DNA of 64,000 bases from Syntrophorhabdaceae bacterium (GTDB lineage Bacteria; Desulfobacterota; Syntrophorhabdia; Syntrophorhabdales; Syntrophorhabdaceae), in the NCBI GenBank assembly GCA_036504895.1, contig DASXUJ010000065.1:1-64000 (forward strand), written 5' to 3'. How positions within the stretch are numbered: position 1 is the first letter of the stretch; the number at the start of each line of letters is the position of its first letter. The position numbers and the translations under genes are program-made. The notes beneath the pieces are model-generated. The model was not told where the DNA came from. It saw nothing but the letters and a program-made list of their open reading frames with translations, and did not search any database. This document shows positions 45,139 to 53,083 of the stretch, piece by piece.

Positions 45139-48100
45139 GTTCGCCCCGGGTCCCGTCTCTCCCCATAAGGTGTGGACCTCTTTTCTCAGGTCGGCGATCC
45201 TTTTTACCATGACGTTTATGATGCCGTCTTTCTTTTCCATCGTGCCTTCGACAAAGAGAAAGGGCTCGAGGCGGACGAGGGGTTTGAATCTCTTGTACAG
45301 GGCCGGCTTCAGTATAACGTTCATCAGACCTTCTTCGTCTTCGAGGGTGAGAAAGGCAAAGCCTTTCGCGGTGGGCGGCACCTGAAAACAGACGCAATAG
45401 CCCCCGATCCTCACCTGCTCGCCTGTAGAAAAATTCGGAAGGTCGGAACTTTTTACGGCCCCGAGATTGTCGAGCCTCTTCCTGAAGAGGGTGAGGAGAT
45501 GTCCTGATGCGGAGAAGCCCTGGACGGCATAATCGGCGATCAGCTCCTCTCCGGGCGTCATCTCGTCAAGGGGGATTTTCTCTTTGGACTTCAGCCCCAT
45601 CCCGTATGAGCCGGATGCGTCCATGACGCCCGCATCCCAGAGGAGCTGCCTCCTCGACCTTTTGATGTCGTCGAAGGCCCCGGCAGTGATGAGATGGCGC
45701 AGCGATTCCCTGTCGAGGCCCGTGCGGATATAAAAATCATCGAGGGAAAGGAAAGGGCCCTTTCCCCGCTCTTCTAAAATGGGAAGGGTCTTCTCCTCCC
45801 CCATCTCCTTCACGTACCTGAACCCGATCCTTATGCCCCCTGCCTCGATCGAGCATTCCCACAGGCTCTTATTGATATGGGCGGGGAGCACAGCCACCCC
45901 GTGCCGCTTCGCGTCGCCCGTCACCACCTCGGGGATGTAAAAACCCATGGGCTGGTTATTGAGGAGGGCGCAGAAGAACTCCGGGGCGTAATACAGTTTG
46001 TAATAGGCCGAGGCATAGCAGAGGATCGCGAAGCTCGCCGCGTGGCTCTTGCAGAAGCCGAAGTCGGCAAAACCGCATATATGGGCGAATATCTTGTGGG
46101 CCGTCTCCTCGCCCACCTCTCTTTCCTTCGCCCCCGCGATGAAGCGCACGTGCCACTTCTCGAGCTCTTCCCGCGCGTTCTTCCGGCCCATCGCCTTTCT
46201 CAGCTTGTTCGCCTCGCCCGTGGTGAATCCGGCGATCTCGCAGGCCACCTGGAGGATCTGCTCCTGGAAGAGGATGACCCCCATGGTCTCGCCGAGAATG
46301 GACGAGAGGCGGGGATGGAAATGCTCGACCGGCTCGACGCCCTGCCTTCTCCTGATATAGGGATGGATCATATTCCCCTGAAGGGGGCCCGGTCTCACGA
46401 TGGCCACCTCTATTGCGAGGTCTTCGATGGACCGCGGCCTGACCTTCGGCAGGGTCTGCATCTGGGCCCTGCTCTCCACCTGGAATATGCCGATCGTATC
46501 CGCGTCGGAGATCATGCGGTAGACTTCAGGGTCGTCGGGGGGAAGGGCGTCATACCTCATCTCTTTCCCGTGGCGCTCGCGGATGAGCCGGGTGATCTCA
46601 TCGATCATGGAGAGCATGCGGAGCCCCAGAAGGTCCACCTTCACGAGCCCCGCGTCATCCACCGAATCCTTGTCCCACTGGCAGACGACCCTTCCTTCCG
46701 CCCTCGCCCGTTCCAAGGGCACGATTTCCGATATGGGCTTCGAGGTAATGAGCATGCCGCCCACGTGGATCGAAAGGTGCCGCGGGAAATCGGCGATCCG
46801 GCCGCAGAGGTCCCGGAAATGGCGCCATGACTCCGTATTGAGATAGCCCCTGAACTCGGGGAAATCCATGAGGTCCTCCATGGCATGGCGGCTGCCGTAG
46901 GAGGAGACGGACTTCGCCATTCTGTCGAGCACATGGGCGGGGAGACCCAGGGTCTTGCCCACCTCCCTGATGGCGTTTTTCGACTGGAAGGTCACGTAGG
47001 TGCAGACCATGGCCGCGTGCTCCACGCCGTATTTCTCATAGACATACTGGATCACCTCCTCTCTCCTCCTGGTCCCGATATCTATGTCGATATCAGGGAC
47101 CGCCGACTCATTGAGGAACCTGCCCACGAAGAGCTGGTGCCTTATGGGGTCGACCGGCGTGATCCCGAGGACATAGGCCGCCACGGAGCTTGCCGCAGAT
47201 CCCCTTCCCTGGGCAAGGATGCCCGCCTTACGGGCGAATTCCATGATATCCCAGACAATGAGAAAATAGCCTGAAAGGCCCTTCCCTTCGATGAGCTCGA
47301 GCTCATGGCAAAGCCTCTCCCTGATAGCCTCCGAAAGCTCCCCGTATCGCCGCCTCGCCCCTTCGAAGGCGAGCCTCTTGAGGTAGGGCACGGTCTTTTC
47401 CCCTTCCGGCAGGGGATAATCGGGGAAAGAATAAGAGGAAAACTGAAGCTCGAAATCGCATCGCTCGGCGATCTCGACGGAATGGCGTATCGCCTCTTCG
47501 GTGATCCCGGGGAGGCGCGCCATCTCGTCATACCCTTTGAGGAAGTATTCGGAATTCGCCTTCCGGAAGGCGGACGAGTTGTCGAGGGTTACCCGGTTTT
47601 TAAGGCAGACGAGGACGTCGTGGAGCCTCACATTCTCCCTCACCCCATAGTGGACGTTATTCGTCGCTACTGCGCCCACCTCGAGCCTCTTTGCGAGGGC
47701 TGCAAGCCGGGCGCATTGCTTCATGTCGCCGGGATTGAGATGGCTCTGAAGCTCGATAAAAAACCGGTCCTTTCCGAAAAGGGCGCGGTACCTTTGTCCC
47801 GCACGGTATGCCCTCTCCTCCTCTTCCCTCTCCAGAAGTCGGGCGACCTCCCCTTTGGCGCACCCCGAGAGGCAGATAAGCCCCTCCGTATGGCCTTCCA
47901 GATCGATGGAAGAGAGATGGGGCTCACCCTTGGCCCCTGAAAGCTGGGATTTCGTGACGAGGCGGGAGAGGTTCATATAGCCGGTCCCGTTCTCCGCCAA
48001 AAGGGTGATATGGAAGCCCCCTTCAAGGGTAAGCTCCGCGCCGGTTATGGGCTTGATGCCCGCCCCTTTTGCCGCCTTATAAAATATGCAGGCCCCGTAG

Positions 48101-48246
48101 AGGCCGTCGTGGTCCGTGACGGCGAGGGCGGCCATGCCTATCTCCGATGCCCTCGCCACGAGCTCTCCCGGATGGGCCGCGCCGTCGAGGAGGGAAAAAT
48201 TGGAATGGCTGTGAAGCTCCGCGTAAAAGCCGCCTTTTTTCTTCAT
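45121..48246 (-). CDS. dnaE2: error-prone DNA polymerase III alpha subunit ImuC/DnaE2
   Basis: 1041 residues, shorter than replicative DnaE and matching DnaE2. The N-terminal PHP domain starts FYAELHSHSNFSLLDGAAHP. The catalytic aspartates are in VPDIDIDIG (384-389). QGRGSAASS, the thumb region and a C-terminal OB-fold (EQVRIGGYCVCFQVPPTAKG) follow. DnaE2 works with catalytically dead ImuB in SOS translesion synthesis, and imuB lies two genes upstream on the same strand. It ends within the convergent terminator hairpin. Confidence 0.95.
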   Translation of the reverse strand: MKKKGGFYAELHSHSNFSLLDGAAHPGELVARASEIGMAALAVTDHDGLYGACIFYKAAKGAGIKPITGAELTLEGGFHITLLAENGTGYMNLSRLVTKSQLSGAKGEPHLSSIDLEGHTEGLICLSGCAKGEVARLLEREEEERAYRAGQRYRALFGKDRFFIELQSHLNPGDMKQCARLAALAKRLEVGAVATNNVHYGVRENVRLHDVLVCLKNRVTLDNSSAFRKANSEYFLKGYDEMARLPGITEEAIRHSVEIAERCDFELQFSSYSFPDYPLPEGEKTVPYLKRLAFEGARRRYGELSEAIRERLCHELELIEGKGLSGYFLIVWDIMEFARKAGILAQGRGSAASSVAAYVLGITPVDPIRHQLFVGRFLNESAVPDIDIDIGTRRREEVIQYVYEKYGVEHAAMVCTYVTFQSKNAIREVGKTLGLPAHVLDRMAKSVSSYGSRHAMEDLMDFPEFRGYLNTESWRHFRDLCGRIADFPRHLSIHVGGMLITSKPISEIVPLERARAEGRVVCQWDKDSVDDAGLVKVDLLGLRMLSMIDEITRLIRERHGKEMRYDALPPDDPEVYRMISDADTIGIFQVESRAQMQTLPKVRPRSIEDLAIEVAIVRPGPLQGNMIHPYIRRRQGVEPVEHFHPRLSSILGETMGVILFQEQILQVACEIAGFTTGEANKLRKAMGRKNAREELEKWHVRFIAGAKEREVGEETAHKIFAHICGFADFGFCKSHAASFAILCYASAYYKLYYAPEFFCALLNNQPMGFYIPEVVTGDAKRHGVAVLPAHINKSLWECSIEAGGIRIGFRYVKEMGEEKTLPILEERGKGPFLSLDDFYIRTGLDRESLRHLITAGAFDDIKRSRRQLLWDAGVMDASGSYGMGLKSKEKIPLDEMTPGEELIADYAVQGFSASGHLLTLFRKRLDNLGAVKSSDLPNFSTGEQVRIGGYCVCFQVPPTAKGFAFLTLEDEEGLMNVILKPALYKRFKPLVRLEPFLFVEGTMEKKDGIINVMVKRIADLRKEVHTLWGETGPGANEKIGG

Positions 48247-48256
48247 GATCCGGTCC

Positions 48257-48508
48257 TCACGCCCCGTAGTTCTGCCTGTACCATATGCCGCTCATCATAT
48301 CCCTGAACAGGGTCGTACGCTTCCCGCTCTCGAGCTCCAGCGAGAGGTAGAGCCTCGAGACGGGGCATCGCCACCAATCCTCGTCTATGCGCCACATATT
48401 GAGCACCCGAAGGACCCTGACGCTTCTTTTCCCGATCCTGATCGCCTTCGGCATTCCATCCTCCACCAGGAGGTCGACTGCTTCCGGCTCGTAAGGAGAG
48501 GCTTTCAT
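48257..48508 (-). CDS. small DUF6504-like protein of the mutasome operon
   Basis: 83 residues. The block WRIDEDWWRCPVSRLYLSLE with a final RDMMSGIWYRQNYG resembles the DUF6504 family, which I recall being found next to or fused with DinB/ImuB-like polymerases. It lies between imuB (4-bp overlap with its stop) and imuC (10 bp), so all three are one operon. The function is unknown; a mutasome accessory role is inferred from position. It has no Cys-rich, membrane or DNA-binding motif. Confidence 0.8.
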   Translation of the reverse strand: MKASPYEPEAVDLLVEDGMPKAIRIGKRSVRVLRVLNMWRIDEDWWRCPVSRLYLSLELESGKRTTLFRDMMSGIWYRQNYGA

Positions 48509-49695
48509 GCTTCTACGAAGACGAATCTCCTTTCCGGCAGGCGCGAATGGGGGTCTGTCTCCTTTACCTTCACCAGCGGGAGGCTTCCGTATTTTGCCCT
48601 CAGGTAATCTTTCACGCCCTTGAGCCCCTCCCGCTCACGCGCTTTTTCAATGAAGAGCCCGTCGTTGGCAGGCTCGCGCCGCGTGAGTCCCCGGACATAT
48701 ACGATAAATCCCCTTATGGGGCTCTCAAGGCTCATTGTGACGAGTCCGTCCATGATCCTGCGGACCATCTCCTCCTTCGAGGACGTGGGCGCATGCATAA
48801 TCCATTGTCTCTCAATAGTCTTGTTGCTCATAAGATGGAGGACGAGCCTTACCACGCGGCACGACCTCCTCCCCTTCGCCATCTCTGCCGTAATCTCATT
48901 GAGGGCCTCATCGAGAGAGGCCCTCAAATAGCCCATCGCCTCTATGGGCGCCTCGCATACCACTTCCTTCTCAAGACAGGTCCCGCCTTCCATCCGGGGG
49001 ATGGGACGGACCTCTCCGGCCCCGCGGGAGATCTCGTGGATCACCTTCCCCGGCCGGCCGAACTGGGCGACAAGGGCCTCCATGGAGAGGGCGGCAATCT
49101 TTTCGAGCCTGTCGAGCCCCAGAAGGGCAAGGCGCTCCTTGATCTCCCCGTCCACGGGAAGCTCTTCCACGGAAAGGGGGGCCAGAAACTCCCTTTCCCT
49201 ACCGGAAGGGACTATGTGGACATGGGGCCGCGCCAGGAATGCGGCGCTACGGGCCACGAACATGGAGTTGCCGACGCCCACCCTCGCCTCCAGGCAGCAG
49301 GCCCCTTTGATCTCCCGGACCATGCGCGCGGCAAGGGAGCGCTCGCTCCCGTAGATATTAAGGGTTCTCGTGATATCGAGGCAGGCGGTCCCCATCTCAA
49401 GGGCCTCGATCCTCATACTGAAAGACTGGAGCATTGAGATCGCCTCTTCCCACACAACCTCCGCCTCCTCTTTGTCGGGACAGACAAAGCACGCACCGGG
49501 GCAGAGGTGATACGCCTCTTTCACGGTAAGGGAGGGACGCACTCCCCTTTCCCCGGCCTCTTCCGAACAATCAAGCACAAGGGCCCGCTCGTCGGGGCGG
49601 CCCCCCACCACCACCGGCCGCCCCTTAAGCCCGGGACGCTTCAATCTCTCCACCTGGACATAGAACCGTGGGATATGGACGCAGGCAATCCTCAT
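48505..49695 (-). CDS. imuB: Y-family-like polymerase protein ImuB
   Basis: 396 residues from the ATG at 49695. It is colinear with DinB/ImuB (RIACVHIPRFYVQVERL, VVVGGRPDERALVLDCSEEA, RVGVGNSMFVARSAA). The polymerase carboxylates are missing: the first Asp pair of HVDMDCF is replaced (VHIPRF), and the SIDEAYLD block reads MGTACLD. This is the hallmark of ImuB, which serves as a beta-clamp-binding adaptor for ImuC instead of synthesising DNA. The upstream region has a sigma70-type promoter with a LexA box inside it. Confidence 0.92.
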   Translation of the reverse strand: MRIACVHIPRFYVQVERLKRPGLKGRPVVVGGRPDERALVLDCSEEAGERGVRPSLTVKEAYHLCPGACFVCPDKEEAEVVWEEAISMLQSFSMRIEALEMGTACLDITRTLNIYGSERSLAARMVREIKGACCLEARVGVGNSMFVARSAAFLARPHVHIVPSGREREFLAPLSVEELPVDGEIKERLALLGLDRLEKIAALSMEALVAQFGRPGKVIHEISRGAGEVRPIPRMEGGTCLEKEVVCEAPIEAMGYLRASLDEALNEITAEMAKGRRSCRVVRLVLHLMSNKTIERQWIMHAPTSSKEEMVRRIMDGLVTMSLESPIRGFIVYVRGLTRREPANDGLFIEKAREREGLKGVKDYLRAKYGSLPLVKVKETDPHSRLPERRFVFVEA

Positions 49696-49701
49696 ATCGT
49701 C

Positions 49702-49730
49702 ACTATAGAACATGTGTTCTACTTTAGCAA
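49702..49730 (-). promoter_or_regulatory. imuB-imuC operon promoter
   Basis: On the minus strand, TTGCTA (49725-49730), a 17-bp spacer and TATAGT (49702-49707). The start point would fall at or within a few bases of the ATG at 49695, so the transcript is nearly leaderless. Confidence 0.7.
49707..49720. promoter_or_regulatory. LexA operator (SOS box)
   Basis: AGAACATGTGTTCT has perfect 5-bp arms (AGAAC/GTTCT) and matches the GAAC-N4-GTTC pattern of Gram-positive and several deltaproteobacterial LexA boxes. It fills the spacer between the -35 and -10 of imuB and lies 68 bp upstream of lexA, so it can silence the mutasome operon directly. Confidence 0.75.
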
Positions 49731-49747
49731 CATATTTCTAAAAGTGC

Positions 49748-49777
49748 TTGACATTAATACCTTTTATCTAGTACATT
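49748..49777 (+). promoter_or_regulatory. possible lexA promoter
   Basis: TTGACA (49748-49753), an 18-bp spacer and TACATT (49772-49777). The ATG at 49788 is only 11 bp after the -10 and has no Shine-Dalgarno, so the transcript would be nearly leaderless. The LexA box is 27 bp upstream of the -35. Confidence 0.55.
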
Positions 49778-49787
49778 TATTCTAACA

Positions 49788-50417
49788 ATGGGAAAAACCT
49801 CTCCCACAAGGGACAATATCCTCGCCTTCATCCAGGAATTCAAAACAGGGAAAGATTATGCCCCCACCGTCAGGGAGATCGCCGAGCACTGCGCCATAAA
49901 GAGCACCTCCGTAGTCCAGTACCACCTCGACAAGCTCGAAGAAGCAGGGCTCATCACGAGGGCAAAAAAGAATTTCAGGAGCATATCACTGCCCGCTGCC
50001 GAGACAAGGCAGCTCGTGGAAGTACCGATCCTGGGGACCATCTCCGCGGGCCGGCCCATATGGGTCCCCTCAGCCGACAGGTGGAGCGGCATTACGGAAA
50101 GGACGGTGGAGGTATCGCCTGTTGTCACCAAGGGTAAAAAGAATATCTTCGCCCTGGAAGTAAAGGGAAATTCCATGGTGGACGCCATGATCGCCGATTC
50201 GGATATCGTCATAATAGAGCAGACCCCGGACATAAAAAACGGCGACGTCGCAGCCTGCTGGCTCAAAAACGAGCAGGAAGTAACCCTAAAGAAAATCTAC
50301 TACGAAAACGAGAGAATTCGCCTCCAGCCATGCAACCCGTACATGATGCCCCTCTACTATGACGCATCGAACGTAGAGCCTCAGGGGAAGGTCATCGCGG
50401 TGATACGAATTGTTTGA
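49788..50417 (+). CDS. lexA: LexA repressor
   Basis: 209 residues. The N-terminal winged helix-turn-helix is VREIAEHCAIKSTSVVQYHL (residues 28-47). The self-cleavage site is Ala87-Gly88 (GTISAGRP). The catalytic dyad is Ser129 (GNSMVDAMI) and Lys168 (EVTLKKIYY). LexA represses SOS genes until RecA filaments stimulate its cleavage. It is transcribed divergently from imuB-imuC with the LexA box between, so it likely controls that operon. It may be a second, mutasome-associated LexA. Confidence 0.95.
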   Translation: MGKTSPTRDNILAFIQEFKTGKDYAPTVREIAEHCAIKSTSVVQYHLDKLEEAGLITRAKKNFRSISLPAAETRQLVEVPILGTISAGRPIWVPSADRWSGITERTVEVSPVVTKGKKNIFALEVKGNSMVDAMIADSDIVIIEQTPDIKNGDVAACWLKNEQEVTLKKIYYENERIRLQPCNPYMMPLYYDASNVEPQGKVIAVIRIV

Positions 50418-50430
50418 TTCTGAATAAAAT

Positions 50431-50470
50431 CGGAAACGGAAATCGGATAACGGATAACGATAACGAAATT
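50431..50470. repeat. short imperfect direct repeat (CGGATAA/CGGAAA units)
   Basis: The 40 bp just after lexA consist of CGGAAA, CGGATAA and CGATAA units in a row. It is probably slippage-type simple sequence; no hairpin. Confidence 0.5.
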
Positions 50471-50483
50471 AGATTTTGCTTTA

Positions 50484-51335
50484 TCAGAGCGGCGGCAGAG
50501 GGTACTCCCCGGGTTTCACCTCATCCAATATCTGACGAAAAAGCTCCTGCCCCTCTTCATTCAAATAGGATGCAGCTAATTCGTTCAGCTTTGAAGCCTC
50601 TTCTTTTTTCTCACAATATTTGGCAATCACGGCATTTGAAATGATAAGCGCCGACAATATGGGGTCTCTTATCGAGGCCTTTAGAGATTTGTCGGCCATA
50701 ACGGCATCGATCTTTGCTGCCTTTTTCTTGAACATAGATTGATTGTGAAGCCAGGTGCGGGGCAGGTCAGCCTCCAGCCGTCCGTCCTGCTCGTACAGAA
50801 CAAGCTCGAATATGGGCGCAGAGGCATGATCTGTCATGCGATTGTTCTCGAACTTATCGTAGATATCATAAAAAAATCCATTTCTCCCGGATTTCTTGAA
50901 TGAGTCCCGTTCCCCGGCGGCGACCTCGCCAAGACGCTGGAGACGGCCCGATCTGAGGCTAAACACTACATTCCGATCACAACGCGAGGCATTCCCGCCC
51001 CCACATTCGATCCTTACAAAAAGATAGCCGTCTCTCCGGTAAGTATGTCTTTCTTGAACTTCAAAGGCCTCTTTAACATTCGCCACCGCAATAATATTCG
51101 TTTCAATTGCAAATCTCTCCTGTGCGCTTTGCACCAGTAGCTCGATATTGAATGGCCGCTCGAATTCCTCTCTCAGTTTCGCCGTCACTTGAACCGAGCC
51201 GTCGGCAAAGACCGTCACTCCCTCTTGCCCGATCCGCTCTTTCCTGGCTCCTTCAAAATTTTGAGCGATGGCGGGATAAAAAACTCCTACATAAATAGGG
51301 ACCATGATAAGAAGGAAAATCATTCGGCACTTCAT
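50484..51335 (-). CDS. exported protein of unknown function
   Basis: 283 residues. The signal peptide (MKCRMIFLLIMVPIYVGVFY) probably ends after PAIA. The mature protein is polar, with two Cys (GGGNASRCDRNVV and IAKYCEKK) and a helical C-terminal third (SKLNELAASYLNEEGQELF). I do not recognise a family. The reading frame is long and well formed, and no other frame competes. Confidence 0.7.
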   Translation of the reverse strand: MKCRMIFLLIMVPIYVGVFYPAIAQNFEGARKERIGQEGVTVFADGSVQVTAKLREEFERPFNIELLVQSAQERFAIETNIIAVANVKEAFEVQERHTYRRDGYLFVRIECGGGNASRCDRNVVFSLRSGRLQRLGEVAAGERDSFKKSGRNGFFYDIYDKFENNRMTDHASAPIFELVLYEQDGRLEADLPRTWLHNQSMFKKKAAKIDAVMADKSLKASIRDPILSALIISNAVIAKYCEKKEEASKLNELAASYLNEEGQELFRQILDEVKPGEYPLPPL

Positions 51336-51695
51336 GACAAGGTGAGCCCTTCCTGCGGTCTTATCCGCCGCTAGTTATGCCCTCTCCCTCCATAATTTTG
51401 CCAATCTCTCCGCCTCTCCTCATCTTATAACCATCGCCGGTACTCATATCAATAATTTCTTTTCTCAATGGATGACCTTAAGGAGGAACCTGCAACAACT
51501 CGCGCAGGGGCGCACTAAAAAGAAGAGGCGACACCCGTCGCCTCTTCCGCAATCTTCCTGACCCTCTTTCCCTTTTCCGCTCTTTCGCTGCTTCTAAGCC
51601 TTTGCCATTACTATCGACTATCGACTGCCTCTAAGCTATCGACTGCCTCTAATCCCTTGCCGTTACTAACGACTAGAGACTAGAGACTGTCTTTG
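51336..51695. other. 360-bp intergenic region with GACTA repeats
   Basis: No coding sequence was seen. The last 87 bp are a GACTA repeat cluster that abuts the stop codon of the ABC substrate-binding gene. The rest is unremarkable. Confidence 0.6.
51606..51692. repeat. GACTA repeat cluster 1
   Basis: Units of CTATCGACTATCGACTGCCT and TACTAACGACTAGAGACTAG-type sequence are repeated imperfectly, separated by CTCTAAG and CTCTAATCCCTTGCC. The cluster ends 4 bp before the stop codon of the substrate-binding gene. Confidence 0.75.
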
Positions 51696-52922
51696 TCATT
51701 TTCCCTTCGCCCGCGCCTTCGCTATGTCCTCACACGTAGGCGCCGCATCTCTCGCGGAGACAGTCGCTATATCCGTGCCGATGAGGAAGTCTTTATACTC
51801 GGGCACCTTTTTCGTGACGCCGAAGAATGTGGGGTGCATGACCTGATGGTCACATGCCCGGAGTTCGAGCCTGCCTACAGGGCTCCTCTCAAGGACCGCC
51901 CCTTCCAGGGCATCGATGAATTTTTCCTTGTCCACCTTGCCCGCCTTTTTATACGCCTCCGCGATAAAGTGGCCGGTGATGTAGCCGAAATAAGAGGGCA
52001 TGGTGGGATAAGAATTGTAGGCCTTTCGGTAGGTCTCCACGAATGCCTTGTTCTCCGGTGTCTGGGGATAGTAGAAGAGGTAATGGGCCGTCCCATATAC
52101 CCCTTCCGGCGCGTTGAGCCCGAGGGCATTGAGGATCGCGTAGTCGATCGCCGTATGCTGGTACTCAGGCACCGCTTTTGAGAGACCGGTGGCCTTGGCC
52201 GCTTTCTGGAAGGCGATGACCGTGGCCCCGCTCGAGCCCATGATGAGGCAGTCGGGCTTTGCCGACATGATCTGGGTGATATAGGGTGTAAAGTCTATCT
52301 CCCCCATTTTCCAGAAGGTCTTCCCCAGGAGCTGGACCTTCGGGTTTAGCGCCTTGAGGTGGTTCCATACCGAGTCGGTCAGGGCATGGCCGAATTCGAA
52401 ATCGTCGCCCGCGATCCAGTATTTCGTATAGGGCTTCTTTGCGAGTACCGCTGCCGCGGCCTTGCCGGGCATGACGGTAGTCTCATCCATGAGAAAGACA
52501 TACCGGTGGCCGAACTGGCCGGTAATCCTCTCGCTCTTTGCACCCGTGACGAGGAAGGGGATTTTTTCCTTCTTTGCGAATTCGGAGATGGCAAGGGCGA
52601 TGGCGCTGTTGTAGGTGCCCACGAGGAGGTCCACACCCTCTTTGAGTACGAGATCTCTCGCCTGGGGAAGGCCGGTGCCCGGCTGAAATTTGTCATCCCG
52701 CGTCATTATTTCGATCTTCTTCCCGAGAACGCCACCTTTGGCGTTTACCTCTCCGATAGCCAGCTTCAGACCTTTAAGGTTATCGTTGGCCAGTGAGGCG
52801 GCGCCCCCCGAATAACTGTCGACCACGCCCACCTTGATCGCATCGGCGGCAAAGGCCGAAGGTGCAAGAAAAAGGATACTCACCAGTACGACGATCGCCA
52901 CTTGCATCTTCTTTCTTCTCAT
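51696..52922 (-). CDS. ABC transporter substrate-binding protein (Leu/Ile/Val-type)
   Basis: 408 residues, periplasmic-binding-protein fold type I. The signal peptide (VAIVVLVSILFLAPSAFA) precedes KVGVVDSYSGGAASLANDNL, KGGVLGKKIEIMTRDD and LLVGTYNSAIALAISEFAKK, all typical of LivK/branched-chain-type receptors. Deltaproteobacteria use such proteins for many aromatic and carboxylic substrates. No permease or ATPase gene is in the window. Upstream is a UroD-like gene and downstream a GACTA cluster. Confidence 0.93.
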   Translation of the reverse strand: MRRKKMQVAIVVLVSILFLAPSAFAADAIKVGVVDSYSGGAASLANDNLKGLKLAIGEVNAKGGVLGKKIEIMTRDDKFQPGTGLPQARDLVLKEGVDLLVGTYNSAIALAISEFAKKEKIPFLVTGAKSERITGQFGHRYVFLMDETTVMPGKAAAAVLAKKPYTKYWIAGDDFEFGHALTDSVWNHLKALNPKVQLLGKTFWKMGEIDFTPYITQIMSAKPDCLIMGSSGATVIAFQKAAKATGLSKAVPEYQHTAIDYAILNALGLNAPEGVYGTAHYLFYYPQTPENKAFVETYRKAYNSYPTMPSYFGYITGHFIAEAYKKAGKVDKEKFIDALEGAVLERSPVGRLELRACDHQVMHPTFFGVTKKVPEYKDFLIGTDIATVSARDAAPTCEDIAKARAKGK

Positions 52923-52955
52923 TGGTACCCCCTGTCTGTAATGTAGTGCGTTAAG

Positions 52956-53083
52956 CCTTGCTGTTACTATCGACTATTGACTGCCTTTAAGCTATTCACT
53001 GCCCTTTTGCCCTTGTCGCTACTATCGACTAGAGACTATCGACTAGAGACTATCGACTAGAGACTAGCGACTAGAGACTGCCC
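52956..53083. repeat. GACTA repeat cluster 2, with four tandem 14-bp units
   Basis: Units of ACTATCGACTAGAG run in exact tandem at 53021-53034, 53035-53048 and 53049-53062, with a fourth (ACTAGCGACTAGAG) at 53063-53076. Degenerate copies precede them. It lies directly after the UroD-like gene stop and before the ABC gene start. Confidence 0.9.

Noticed and set aside
53021-53076. Tandem 14-bp units considered as a CRISPR array
   Set aside because: Units are contiguous with no unique spacers of 30-40 bp and no cas genes are nearby.
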